A stretch of DNA of 64,000 nt from the NCBI RefSeq assembly GCF_040802235.1, contig NC_133167.1, forward strand, positions 40,174,001 to 40,238,000, in the 5' to 3' direction. This stretch comes from Manis javanica. Lineage: Eukaryota; Chordata; Mammalia; Pholidota; Manidae. The stretch's first letter is position 1. Each line of letters opens with the position of its first letter. Below are positions 46,073-56,821 of this stretch, one piece after another. Below the pieces are notes generated by a model. It was not told the origin of the DNA, made no database searches, and was given only the letters and a program-made list of their open reading frames with translations. Both the position numbers and the translations under genes were made by a program.

Positions 46073-46614
46073 TACACAGGCACTTCCATGCAGCCAAGTG
46101 GCTTTCTACTTTTTCACTTTCAAAAGACGGTGTATATACAGCAGCTAGGAATGTGATGATGATTATCCCTCCTAATAGAATGTTCGTTTGCAAATATCGG
46201 CTTCTCAAATTAACAGCATTTTTTGAATAGGAAATTCTACTCCAAGAAACAAAATTGCTTTTTGTGACCTACACCTTATATTTGTTCTGAGAATCTCAGG
46301 AAGCTTGGCAAGTTTTCAATAGTGGCAGAGTTTATCATAATACCCCTTCAAAATAGAGCAAAAAGATAGCACGTGTTTCATGGAAAAAAGCAGCATCCTC
46401 TTGCTGAATAAATGCTATCTGTAGAAAATGGTAGGGTTGAGAAATTCAACTCGATGAGTTACAAAGTTGCTTTGGTACCAGTAATTCAGAACAATCCAGG
46501 AAAAGCTCTTTGTGAGAAGGCTAGTAATCTAGACTGGAGATTGTCTGGCTATTAACTCTCTAGAAATTGTCTAGTCTCAGTCTTTCTATCTTGACTTTGA
46601 GCAAGTCACTATGA

Positions 46615-47480
46615 CCTTCATTTGTTCATTTCTTTGTTCATTTTACAAATTTTTATTGACTTCCTACTACGTGCCAGGTACTGCACTAGGCTTTGAGGAT
46701 AACATGGTAAGAATAATAAATATAGGCCCTACCTTCATTGAACTGACAGATTAGTGGCAATATAGACAATCAAAACACATAAACAATTTATAAAACAAAT
46801 ATAAGTGATATAAATATTATAAATCCAAATGATAATTTCTATGAAGAGAAAGTAGGGTCTATAAGAGTGTAAGAAGGGGGATTTGATTTGGTCTCAGGGG
46901 TCAGGAGAGCTTCTATGAAGAAGTAACCTTACATCTGATAGATGAGTGGGAGTTACCAAGGGAGTACAGAGGGGGAAGAAGTTCAAGCAAGGTGAACAAC
47001 TGTGCTAGACCCTGTGGCTGAAAGGAACATGGCACATTAAAGCAACTGAAGGTAAATTAGCACGCCGGGAATAGAGGGAGCAGGGGGTAGCCTGCTGCGA
47101 AATGGGGCTGGTCAGGGGTCAGATTATGATCTTTCTGCTGCAAGTAATGCTCACTGATTGAAGGGTTTTAAGTGTACTAGATCCTATGGGAGGCAGGGCT
47201 AAGGGGAAGAGAATTTCCAGACCAATTCCCAGGGCTCAGGATTATGCAGTTGAGTGGAGTACATGCCTTTAGCTGAGAAATCAAACACTGGCATGGAGTG
47301 AGGGTCAGGAGTTCCAGATGGAGCACTGAGTTTGAGGAGCTTCTGAGATCTCCAGGTGGGGATGGAGAGTGTATATCAGGATACCCAGGTCTGGGTTCAG
47401 AGGGGAGGGGTGGGAAGGAAATGTAAATATGGGATTGTTAGCATATGAATGGGTGAGAGTACCTCAGTACAAATTAGCAA
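46615..47480 (+). repeat. Ancient mammalian interspersed repeat, family uncertain
   Basis: Starts 'TTATTGACTTCCTACTACGTGCCAGGTACTGCACTAGG', continues 'GGCCCTACCTTCATTGAACTGACAG' and 'GAGAGCTTCTATGAAGAAGTAACC', and includes 'CAGATTATGATCTTTCTGCTGC'. This order occurs in many mammalian genomes as a long ancient repeat. I cannot assign the exact family. Short pieces of the same kind appear at about 41.0 and 63.0 kb. No gene is present between C2orf66 and the L1 insertion at 48.29 kb. Confidence 0.5.
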
Positions 47481-48277
47481 AGGAGAAGAAAAGGTGGCCT
47501 AGGAGTTGGCTTTGAGAAATTTTAACCAGTAACAGCCATATACAAGAATCTATACAAAAGAGACACTGGAGGTACGGGGGAAACCAGGAAAGTATGGAAG
47601 CAAAGGAAAGAAGTGTTTCTAGAAGGGACAAATTGGGTAAAATGAGACTGAAAAGGGCCCATGGAGCCTTAGAGTTGTTTTGGTTGATGGAGGTGAAAGA
47701 TTGGAAGTGAGGGATGGAGGGGAAAGAAAGAGAGTGGGGACACCAAGCTCTTGAGAAGTTTAGCTGTGAAGAGGGAGTAAGAAGGAAGCAGCTGGAGAGG
47801 TCAGTGGAATCATTGTTTTTAATGTGAGAGACTTGAGTTTGTTTAAATATCAGTAGTTAATTGAGTAAATGAGTACCCTGGAATATCATTACTTCAACTC
47901 TCCTTAAACTCCAGAGTTTGAAGTTACGGGATGTAATAATATGTATTAAATTGTTAAGTGAGATTATAGCCAAGTCACTACACTACAAACTCCTTAGACA
48001 AGGCTCATCTCTGCATTCCCAGTGCCGAGCACTGAACCCGATAAATAGACAATGCACTTTTTAAATGGGAAAGACTGAATAAATTGGAATAAGACTTGCA
48101 AAGCCATTTATCTATAAATAAGTCATAGCTTTAGCTATGTTTGTATAACAACACAGCACATTTGTTTGACCTCTTAAGAGCTCCCCATTTTAAGAAATAT
48201 TTAGAGTTTTTCAAGGGCTCAGTGGACCAACACACATATTATAACCTTGTTACTAAAACTTGTTTCCCTAATTGTTA

Positions 48278-48289
48278 AAATAAATTACA
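48278..48289 (+). repeat. Target-site duplication, left copy
   Basis: AAATAAATTACA immediately before the first base of the L1. The preceding TT/AAAA context matches the L1 endonuclease target on the opposite strand. The partner copy is at 56810-56821. Confidence 0.85.
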
Positions 48290-49703
48290 GGGGCGGAGCC
48301 AAGATGGCGGCGTGAGTAGAGCAGTGGAAATCTCCTCCCAAAAACACATAGAGCTATGAAAATATAACAAAGAAAAATCTTCCTAAAATAGAGACCACAG
48401 GACACAGGACAACATCCAGACCACATCCACACCTGCAAGAATCCAGCGCCTTGTGAAGGGGGTAAGATACAAGCCCCAGCCCGGCGGGACCCGAGCGCCC
48501 CTCCCCCCGGCTCCCGGCGGGTGGAGAGAAACCGGAGCGGTTTTTTTTTCTTTTTTTTTGGCGAGCGCTTTTTGGAAGCCTTAGAGGGACGGGCCCCCGT
48601 TGCTGGGGAGGCGGGGTGGCGGGACCGGTGAGGAGGTGCCTGGGAATGGCGCCGGAGGACAAAGAATATCCCGCGTTTCTCCCTGCGAGACCTGGGGGCG
48701 GGTGCCTGAGACCGGTGCCTGAGGACGGAGGAGGTCGCGCGTTTTTCCCCTTTTTTTTTTCTCTTTTCTGCGAGTGCTTTTTGGAAGCCTAAAAGGGACA
48801 GGGACCCCGGTGCTAGGGAGGCAGGGCGGTGGGACTGGTGAGCGGGTACCTGGGACCGACACCTGAGGACAAACAATATCCCGCATTTTTCCCTGTGGGA
48901 CCGGTGGGTGGGTGCCTGAGACCAGCACCTGAGGACGGAAGAAATCGCGCGTTTTTCCCCTTTTTTTTCTCTCTTTTTGCCGAGTGCTTTTTGGAAGCCT
49001 TGAAGGGACAGGTACCCCGGTGCTAGGGAGGCAGGGTGGCGGGACTGGTGAGCGGGTGCGTGGGACCAGTGCCTGAGGACAAAGAATATTGAGCGTTCCT
49101 TCCCTGCGGGACCGGTGGGTGGGTGCTTTTTGGAAGCCTTGAAAGGACAGGGATCCTGGTGCTAGGGAGACAGGGCAGCAGGACCAGTGAGCGGGTGCCT
49201 GGGACCGGCACCTGAGGACAAAAAAAAAAAAAAAAACGCTTGTTTTTTCCTTTTTTTTCCTTTTTTTTTTCTCTTTCTTTCTGTTCCCTCTCTCATTGTT
49301 GCTGCTGTTGTTTTGGTTTGGAGAGTGCTTTTTGGAAATCTTAAAGGGGCAGGACAGGTCACTTAGACCAGAAGCAGGGAATCTGGGGATCTCTGGGCAC
49401 TCTAACCCCCTGGGCAGCAGGGAGCACAGAGGCCCCTTACGGAGATAAATAGTCTCCTGGCTGCTCCCCCTCCAACGGGGCTCCACCATTTTGGAGGAAC
49501 AGCCCCAGCCAGGCCAAGCCCACAGCAACAGCAGAGATAAACCCCAAAGCAACTGGGCAGGAAGCAGAAGCCCTGTCTGCGCACAGCTGCCCAGCACAAG
49601 CCACTAGAGGTCGCTATTCTCCCAGGAAAAGGCTACAAACCAACAAGAAGGGAAGCTCTTCCAGCGGTCACTTGTACCAGCTCTGCAAACTATCTCTATC
49701 ACC
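48290..49703 (+). promoter_or_regulatory. L1 5' UTR / promoter with tandem monomers
   Basis: Starts GGGGCGGAGCCAAGATGGCG, the L1 start with a YY1-type site at 48301-48311. From about 48,560 a unit with the marker GCTTTTTGGAA recurs at 48567, 48776, 48986, 49125 and 49327 (spacings 209, 210, 139, 202), each with T-rich and GGGACCGGTG-type blocks. This resembles the monomeric 5' UTRs known from rodent L1s, where monomer number sets promoter strength. Confidence 0.8.
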
Positions 49704-50594
49704 ATGAAAAGGCAAAACTACAGGCAGACAAAGATCACAGAGACAACACCTGAGAAGGAGACAGACCTAACTAGTCCTCCTGAAAAAGAATTCAAAATAA
49801 AAATCATGAACATGCTGACAGAGATGCAGAAAAAAATGCAAGAGCAATGGGATGAGATGCAGAGAAAAATGCAAGAGCAGTGGGATGAAGTCCGGAAGGA
49901 GATCACAGATGTCAGGAAAGAGATCACAGAAGTGAAACAATCCCTGGAAGGATTTATAAGCAGAATGGATAAGATGCAAGAGGCCATTGAAGGAATAGAA
50001 GCCAGAGAACAGGAACGTATAGAAGCTGACATAGAGAGAGATAAAAGGATCTCCAGGAATGAAACAACACTAAGAGAAATATGTGACCAATACAAAAGGA
50101 AAAACATTCGTATTATAGGGATACCAGAAGAGGAAGAAAGAGGAAAAGGGATAGAAAGTGTCTTTGAAGAAATAATTGCTGAAAACTTCCCCAAACTGGG
50201 GGAGGAAATAATCGAACAGACCATGGAATTATACAGAACCCCCAACAGAAAGGATCCAAGGAGGACAACACCAAGACACATAATAATTAAAATGGCAAGG
50301 ATCAAGGACAAGGAAAGAGTTTTAAAGGCAGCTAGAGAGAAAAAGGTCACCTATAAAGGAAAACCAATCAGGCTAACATCAGACTTCTCAACAGAAACCC
50401 TACAGGCCAGAAGAGAATGGCATGATATACTTAATGCAATGAAACAGAAGGGCCTTGAACCAAGGATACTGTATCCAGCACGACTATCATTTAAATATGA
50501 TGGTGGGATCAAACAATTCCCAGACAAGCAAAAGCTGAGGGAATTTGCTTCCCACAAACCACCTCTACAGGGCATCCTACAGGGACTGCTCTAG
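49704..50594 (+). CDS. L1 ORF1 protein (RNA-binding chaperone), intact
   Basis: 296 residues from ATG 49704 to TAG 50594. L1 ORF1p is a trimeric nucleic-acid chaperone that coats L1 RNA in cytoplasmic particles. Seen here: a basic N-terminus, a coiled coil at about residues 35-95 with an 11-residue tandem duplication, an RRM-like domain around 125-215 (KNIRIIGIPEEEE near its start) and the basic C-terminal domain (ARREWHDILNAMKQKGLEPR). The length is normal for the family and no stop or frameshift is present. It could still make protein if the element is transcribed. Confidence 0.93.
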   Translation: MKRQNYRQTKITETTPEKETDLTSPPEKEFKIKIMNMLTEMQKKMQEQWDEMQRKMQEQWDEVRKEITDVRKEITEVKQSLEGFISRMDKMQEAIEGIEAREQERIEADIERDKRISRNETTLREICDQYKRKNIRIIGIPEEEERGKGIESVFEEIIAENFPKLGEEIIEQTMELYRTPNRKDPRRTTPRHIIIKMARIKDKERVLKAAREKKVTYKGKPIRLTSDFSTETLQARREWHDILNAMKQKGLEPRILYPARLSFKYDGGIKQFPDKQKLREFASHKPPLQGILQGLL

Positions 50595-50789
50595 ATGGGA
50601 GCACCCCTAAAAAGAGCACAGAACAAAACACACAACATATGAAGAATGGAGGAGGAGGAATAAGAAGGGAGAGAAGAAAAGACTCTCCAGACAGTGTATA
50701 TAACAGCTCAATAAGCGAGCTAAGTTAGGCAGTAAGATACTAAAGAAGCTAACCTTGAACCTTTGGTAACCACGAATCTAAAGCCTGCA

Positions 50790-53700
50790 ATGGCAATAAG
50801 TACATATCTTTCAATAGTTACCCTAAATGTAAATGGACTTAATGCACCAATCAAAAGACATAGAGTAATAGAATGGATAAAAAAGTAAGAGCCATCTATA
50901 TGCTGCTTACAAGAAACTCACCTTAAACCCAAAGATAAGCATAGACTAAAAGTCAAGGGATGGAAAAACATATTTCAGGCAAACAACAGTGAGAAGAAAG
51001 CAGGGGTTGCAGTACTAATATCAGACAAAATAGACTTCAAAACAAAGAAAGTAACAAGAGATAAAGAAGGCCACTACATAATGATAAAGGGCTTAGTCAA
51101 ACAAGAGGATATAACCATTCTAAATATATATGCACCCAATACAGGAGCACCAGCATATGTGAAGCAAATACTAACAGAACTAAAGAGGGAAATAGACTGC
51201 AATGCATTCATTGTAGGAGACTTCAACACACCACTCACCCCAAAGGATAGATCCACCGGGCAGAAAATAAGTAAAGACACACAGGCACTGAACAACACAC
51301 TAGAACAGATGGACCTAATAGACATCTATAGAACTTTACATCCAAAAGCAACAGGATATACATTCTTCTCAAGTGCACATGGAACATTCTCCAGAATAGA
51401 CCACATACTAGCTCACAAAAAGAGCCTCAGTAAATTCCAAAATATTGAAATTCTACCAACCAATTTTTCAGACCACAAAGGTATGAAAGTAGAAATAAAT
51501 TCTACAAAGAAAACAAAAAGGCTCACAAACACATGGAGGCTTAACAACATGCTACTAAATAATCAATGGATCAATGAACAAATCAAAATAGAGATCAAGG
51601 AATATATAGAAACAAATGACAACAACAACACTAAGCCCCAACTTCTGTGGGATGCAGCGAAAGCAGTCTTAAGAGGAAAGTATATAGCAATCCAGGCACA
51701 CTTGAAGAAGGAAGAACAATCCCAAATGAATAGTCTAACATCACAATTATTAAAACTGGAAAAAGAAGAACAAATGAGGCCTAAAGTCAGCAGAAGGAGG
51801 GACATAATAAAGATCAGAGAAGAAATAAACAAAATTGAGAAGAATAAAACAATAGCAAAAATGAACGAAACCAAGAGCTGGTTCTTTGAGAAAATAAACA
51901 AAATAGATAAGCCTCTAGCCCAACTTATTAAGAGAAAAAGAGAGTCAACACAAAATCAACATAATCAGAAATGAGAATGGAAAAATCACGACAGACTCCA
52001 CAGAAATACAAAGAATTATTAAAGACTACTATGAAAACCTATATGCCAACAAGCTGGAAAACCTAGAAGAAATGGACAACTTCCTAGAAAAATACAACCT
52101 CCCAAGACTGACCAAGGAAGAAACACAAAAGTTAAACAAACCAATTACAAGCAAAGAAATTGAAACAGTAATCAAAAAACTACCCAAGAACAAAACCCCG
52201 GGGCCGGACGGATTTACCTCGGAATTTTATCAGACACACGGAGAAGACATAATACCCATTCTCCTTAAGGTGTTCCACAAAATAGAAGAAGAGGGAATAC
52301 TCCCAAACTCATTCTATGAAGCCAACATCACCCTAATACCAAAACCAGGAAAAGACCCCACCAAAAAAGAAAATTACAGACCAATATCCCTGATGAATGT
52401 AGATGCAAAAATACTCAATAAAATATTAGCAAACAGAATTCAACAGTATATCAAAAGGATCATACACCATGACCAAGTGGGGTTCATCCCAGGGATGCAA
52501 GGATGGTACAAGATTCGAAAATCCATCAACATCATCCACCACATCAACAAAAAGAAAGACAAAAACCACATGATCATCTCCATAGATGCTGAAAAAGCAT
52601 TTGACAAAATTCAACATCCATTCATGATAAAAACTCTCAGCAAAATGGGAATAGAGGGCAAGTACCTCAACATAATAAAGGCCATATATGATAAACCCAC
52701 AGCCAGCATTATACTGAACAGCGAGAAGCTGAAAGCATTTCCACTGAGATCGGGAACCAGACAGGGATGCCCACTCTCCCCACTGTTATTTAACATAGTA
52801 CTGGAGGTCCTAGCCACGGCAATCAGACAAAACAAAGAAATACAAGGAATCCAGATTGGTAAAGAAGAAGTTAAACTGTCACTATTTGCAGATGATATGA
52901 TACTGTACATAAAAAACCCTAAAGACTCCACTCCAAAACTACTAGAACTGATATCGGAATACAGCAAAGTTGCAGGATACAAAATCAACACACAGAAATC
53001 TGTAGCTTTCCTATACACTAACAACGAATCAATAGAAAGAGAAATCAGGAAAACAATTCCATTCACCATTGCATCAAAAAGAATAAAATACCTAGGAATA
53101 AACCTAACCAAGGAAGTGAAAGACTTATACTCTGAAAACTACAAGTCACTCTTAAGAGAAATTAAAGGGGACACTAATAAATGGAAACTCATCCCATGCT
53201 CATGGCTAGGAAGAATTAATATCGTCAAAATGGCCATCCTGCCGAAAGCAATATACAAATTTGATGCAATCCCTCTCAAATTACCAGCAACATTCTTCAA
53301 TGAATTGGAACAAATAATTCAAAAATTCATATGGAAACACCAAAGACCCCGAATAGCCAAAGCAATCCTGAAAAAGAAGAATAAAGTAGGGGGGATCTCA
53401 CTCCCCAACTTCAAGCTCTACTACAAAGCCATAGTAATCAAGACAATTTGGTACTGGCACAAGAACAGAGCCACAGACCAGTGGAACAGATTAGAGACCC
53501 CAGAAATTAACCCAAACATATATGGTCAAGTAATATTTGATAAAGGAGCCATGGACATACAATGGCAAAATGACAGTCTCTTCAACAGATGGTGCTGGCA
53601 AAACTGGACAGCTACATGTAGAAGAATGAAACTGGACCATTGTCTAACCCCATATACAAAGGTAAACTCAAAATGGATCAAAGACCTGAATGTAAGTCAC

Positions 53701-54606
53701 GAAACCATTAAACTCTTGGAAAAAAACATAGGCAAAAACCTCTTAGACATAAACATGAGTGATCTCTTCTTGAACATATCTCCCCGGGCAAGGAAAACAA
53801 CAGCAAAAATGAGCAAGTGGGACTACATTAAGCTGAAAAGCTTCTGTACAGCGAAAGACACCATCAATAGAACAAAAAGGAACCCTACAGTATGGGAGAA
53901 TATATTTGAAAATGACAGATCTGATAAAGGCTTGACGTCCAGAATATATAAAGAGCTCACACGCCTCAACAAACAAAAAACAAATAACCCAATTAAAAAA
54001 TGGGCAGAGGAACTGAACAGACAGTTCTCCAAAAAAGAAATACAGATGGCCAAGAGACACATGAAAAGATGCTCCACATCGCTAATTATCAGAGAAATGC
54101 AAATTAAAACTACAATGAGGTATCACCTCACACCAGTAAGGATGGCTGCCATTCAAAAGACAAACAACAACAAATGTTGGCGAGGCTGTAGAGAAAGGGG
54201 AACCCTCCTACACTGCTGGTGGGAATGTAAATTAGTTCAACCATTGTGGAAAGCAGTATGGAGGTGCATCAAAATGCTCAAAACAGACCTACCATTTGAC
54301 CCAGGAATTCCACTCCTAGGAATTTACCCTAAGAACGCAGCAATCAAGTTTGAGAAAGACATATGCACTCCTATGTTTATCGCAGCACTATTTACAATAG
54401 CCAAGAATTGGAAGCAACCTAAATGTCCATCTGTAGATGAATGGATAAAGAAGATGTGGTACATATACACAATGGAATACTACTTAGCCATAAGAAGTGG
54501 AAAAATCCAACCATTTGCAGCAACATGGATGGAGCTGGAGAGTATTATGCTCAGTGAAATAAGCCAAGCGGAGAAAGAGAAATACCAAATGATTTCACTC
54601 ATCTGA
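50790..54606 (+). pseudogene. L1 ORF2 (endonuclease-reverse transcriptase), disrupted
   Basis: Starts at ATG 50790 (MAISTYLSIVTLNVNGLNAP, the endonuclease start). Codon 33 is a TAA stop at 50886-50888 where the family has a sense codon. The frame then runs open to 51974, where a one-base shift in about 51,930-51,965 moves the downstream part (52072-54606) to another frame. Endonuclease, reverse transcriptase (FADD at 52885-52896) and the C-terminal cysteine region (near 54,160-54,260) are all present. Two lesions in 3.8 kb indicate a fairly young copy that can no longer make a full ORF2 protein. Confidence 0.92.
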
Positions 54607-54974
54607 GGAGTATAGGAACAAAGGAAAAACTGAAGGAACAAAACAGCAGCAGAATTACAGAACCCAAAAATGGACTAACAGGTACCAAAGGGAAAGGAAC
54701 TGGGGAGGATGGGTGGGCAGGGAGGGATAAGGGGGGGGAAGAAGAAGGGGGGTATTAAGATTAGCATGCATGGGGGGGAGGGAGAAAGGGGAGGGTGGGC
54801 TGCACAACACAGAGAGGACAAGTAGTGACTCTACCACATTTTGCTAAGCTGATGGACAGTAACCGTAATGTGGTTGTTAGGGGGGATCTGATATAGGGGA
54901 GAGCATAATAAACATAGTATTCTTCAGGTAAGTGTAGATTAAAAATTTAAAAAAAAAAAGAAAGAAAGAAAGAA
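54607..54974 (+). other. L1 3' UTR with G-rich tract and A-rich end
   Basis: Begins after the ORF2 stop. Contains a polypurine G-rich stretch (about 54,699-54,800, several G runs of four or more) typical of L1 3' UTRs and able in principle to form G-quadruplexes, then GAGCATAATAAACATAGT and an A/GAAA tract at 54,947-54,974. In an ordinary L1 the insertion would end here. Confidence 0.8.
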
Positions 54975-56462
54975 AAGGGGGATTACTCCTTAACAGGATA
55001 AAACTATTGGTAAATCAAAGATCAACGCATGCTTTAAATATCCTTAATGTTGATCACTTAAAGGGTGTCAGATGATCAGCTATGGAGGTACTCTTTTCTG
55101 ATAATATTCCTTTCTCTTAATTAAAAAGAAAAAAAAAAAAAAAAAGCAGTTACTGTGTGCTGACCTCCAATGAGTTCTGCACAGTGGTATAGAGGGCATG
55201 TCAAAGTGTGGGCAAAGGGTCTGTTTGTTTCTACGCAGAAGATCAAGGCCTAGCTTGGATACCCAGAAAATGAACTAAGATACGATATGAGGAGGAGCTT
55301 CCGGCATCAGCACTCTCTGGAGGACTCGTGCCGGGGGATGATCATCAAAAAGCCTCCACAGGGATCCGGACGATGCTGCGGTTGTGGCTGCATCCAGCCC
55401 ACCGTCTCCTGGACTTGCCATAAGAAGGAGGAGGGAGATGTCTAGGCTGGCATGTGCATACAGTGAGACAACGAATTTGACCGGATCTGTACTGTTGGAA
55501 CTCAACCAGGAGTTGGGAGGGGTGCAAGTTGTAGCACCCCAAAATCTCATGACTATAGACTATCTATGGTTAAAAGAACATATGGGATGTGAACAGATCC
55601 CAGAAATGGGCTGCTTTAATTTGTCTGATGGTTCAAGTACAGTTGGACAATATCCATCATATCATAGATAAATTTTCACAAATGCCTAGGGTGCCTAAAT
55701 GGTTTTCTTGGCTTCACTGGAGATGGCTGGTAATTATAGATTTGCTTTGTTTATGTCACCGTATTCCTATTATGTTAATATGTGTGTGCAAATTAGTTAG
55801 TAGTTTAAAACCTATACATACTTAAGGTACTATACAAGAAGATATGTCAAAGAAATAATAAATCCTCCCAAGTTTCCTTCATATGCTACATCTATAGCTT
55901 TTCTTCTTCCTTCCTAATTACAAACCTTAAATAGAATTCGTGCCTCATATCGAATTTACCGAGTATCATAATTCCTCCAGGTGGTAAAGATACCTCGAGA
56001 CGAGTGCTGGGCATAGAAGCCACAGGGCATAAATCTGCAAAGAAGTAAAAAGCTAACCTTTGCAAACAATATGGCTTCTCTCTCACTTACCAACTTTACA
56101 TTTCCCTGTATGGCCCCGGAAGATGACTGGTTAGCCAGAGACGGGTAAGATTCCTCAAGGGAGGAACAACCTAAGACAGGCACAGTCGCAGGGGGGCCAT
56201 CAGGTGAGAATTTGGGGATCAACAGAGGTGAGGCTCAGAACCTCACCGCCCCTGCTTTGAGAGAAATCTTCTGCATCCGTGGATGTCTTGCTGCCCTTGT
56301 CTAGCCTGGATTAATACTTAGTCCATAGGCACACACCTGATCATCTGATCATCTACATTTGCCTTCTTACAGCACTAAACTATGTTTTCTACCTTTATCT
56401 TGCATCTACCTACCACTTCAGCATTTTATTAAAAATAAAAATAATAATAATAATAGGAGAAA
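54975..56462 (+). pseudogene. Retroviral env (transmembrane part) remnant and flank
   Basis: After a second A-rich stretch (55,129-55,145) comes about 1.3 kb of retroviral sequence. A frame at about 55,450-55,640 resembles the ectodomain of a gamma-type env transmembrane subunit (heptad region followed by a two-cysteine loop). A shift near 55,630 then continues into a hydrophobic membrane-anchor-like segment to about 55,825. The frame is broken, no surface subunit, gag or pol is present, and it is not a functional gene. The stretch 55,826-56,450 is non-coding and ends in an AGGAGAAA purine tract just before the LTR. Homology is judged by eye. Confidence 0.65.
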
Positions 56463-56785
56463 TGTGGGATCAACATATAAATCAAGTACAAAAATCAAAT
56501 GAATATTCATATTTGACCTGATGGTTTATAGGTCATATTGCATGATCAAAACCGAAAGTTTCTGTGATGAATGCCCTTGTACTGTTCACCATGTAAGAAT
56601 TTATTCACTCTGTAAGAATTCGTTCACGATGTAAGAACTTGTTCGTTATGCTTCAGAAGATTGGAGACTGACGAGAATTAGGCTTGAGATGGATTAATGA
56701 TTGTACATTGAGCATTGACCCCCCTATACTGAATTTTATTGTTGTTAACAACCATTTGATCAATAAATATGAGAGATGCCCTCTC
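56463..56785 (+). mobile_element. Truncated LTR (U3-R) supplying the polyadenylation signal
   Basis: Begins TGTGGGATCAAC after the purine tract and ends at the cleavage site 18 bases after AATAAA (56762-56767). There is no U5, as expected if this was copied from an mRNA 3' end. U3 contains three imperfect ~21-bp direct repeats (56584-56648) sharing TTCAC..TGTAAGAA. Confidence 0.7.
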
Positions 56786-56821
56786 AAAAAAATAAATAAA
56801 TAAATAAATAAATAAATTACA
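56786..56821 (+). repeat. Patterned A-tail and right target-site duplication
   Basis: A7 followed by (TAAA)n units to about 56809, then the right copy of the target duplication AAATAAATTACA at 56810-56821. This confirms L1-type target-primed reverse transcription as the route of insertion. Confidence 0.85.

Larger units (their letters stand above)
48290..56809 (+). mobile_element. 8.5-kb composite retroposon: L1 with env/LTR-derived 3' end
   Basis: A single insertion bounded by a 12-bp duplication (48278-48289 and 56810-56821). In order: L1 5' UTR with tandem monomers (48290-49703), intact ORF1 (49704-50594), damaged ORF2 (50790-54606), L1 3' UTR with a G-rich tract and A/GAAA end (54607-54974), a further 1.8 kb that includes retroviral env transmembrane remnants and an LTR U3-R (54975-56785), and a patterned A-tail (56786-56809). 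The target duplication encloses both parts, so the L1 and retroviral portions were mobilised together, most simply as a 3' transduction ending at the LTR polyadenylation signal. Confidence 0.85.

Noticed and set aside
49718-50350. Minus-strand frame of 210 codons opposite L1 ORF1
   Set aside because: It is the complement of an intact ORF1 coiled-coil/RRM region. Its Ser/Ile/Phe-rich composition is the usual shadow of Glu/Lys-rich coding sequence.
52611-53111. Minus-strand frame of 166 codons within L1 ORF2
   Set aside because: Shadow of the reverse transcriptase frame, with the typical reverse-strand composition.
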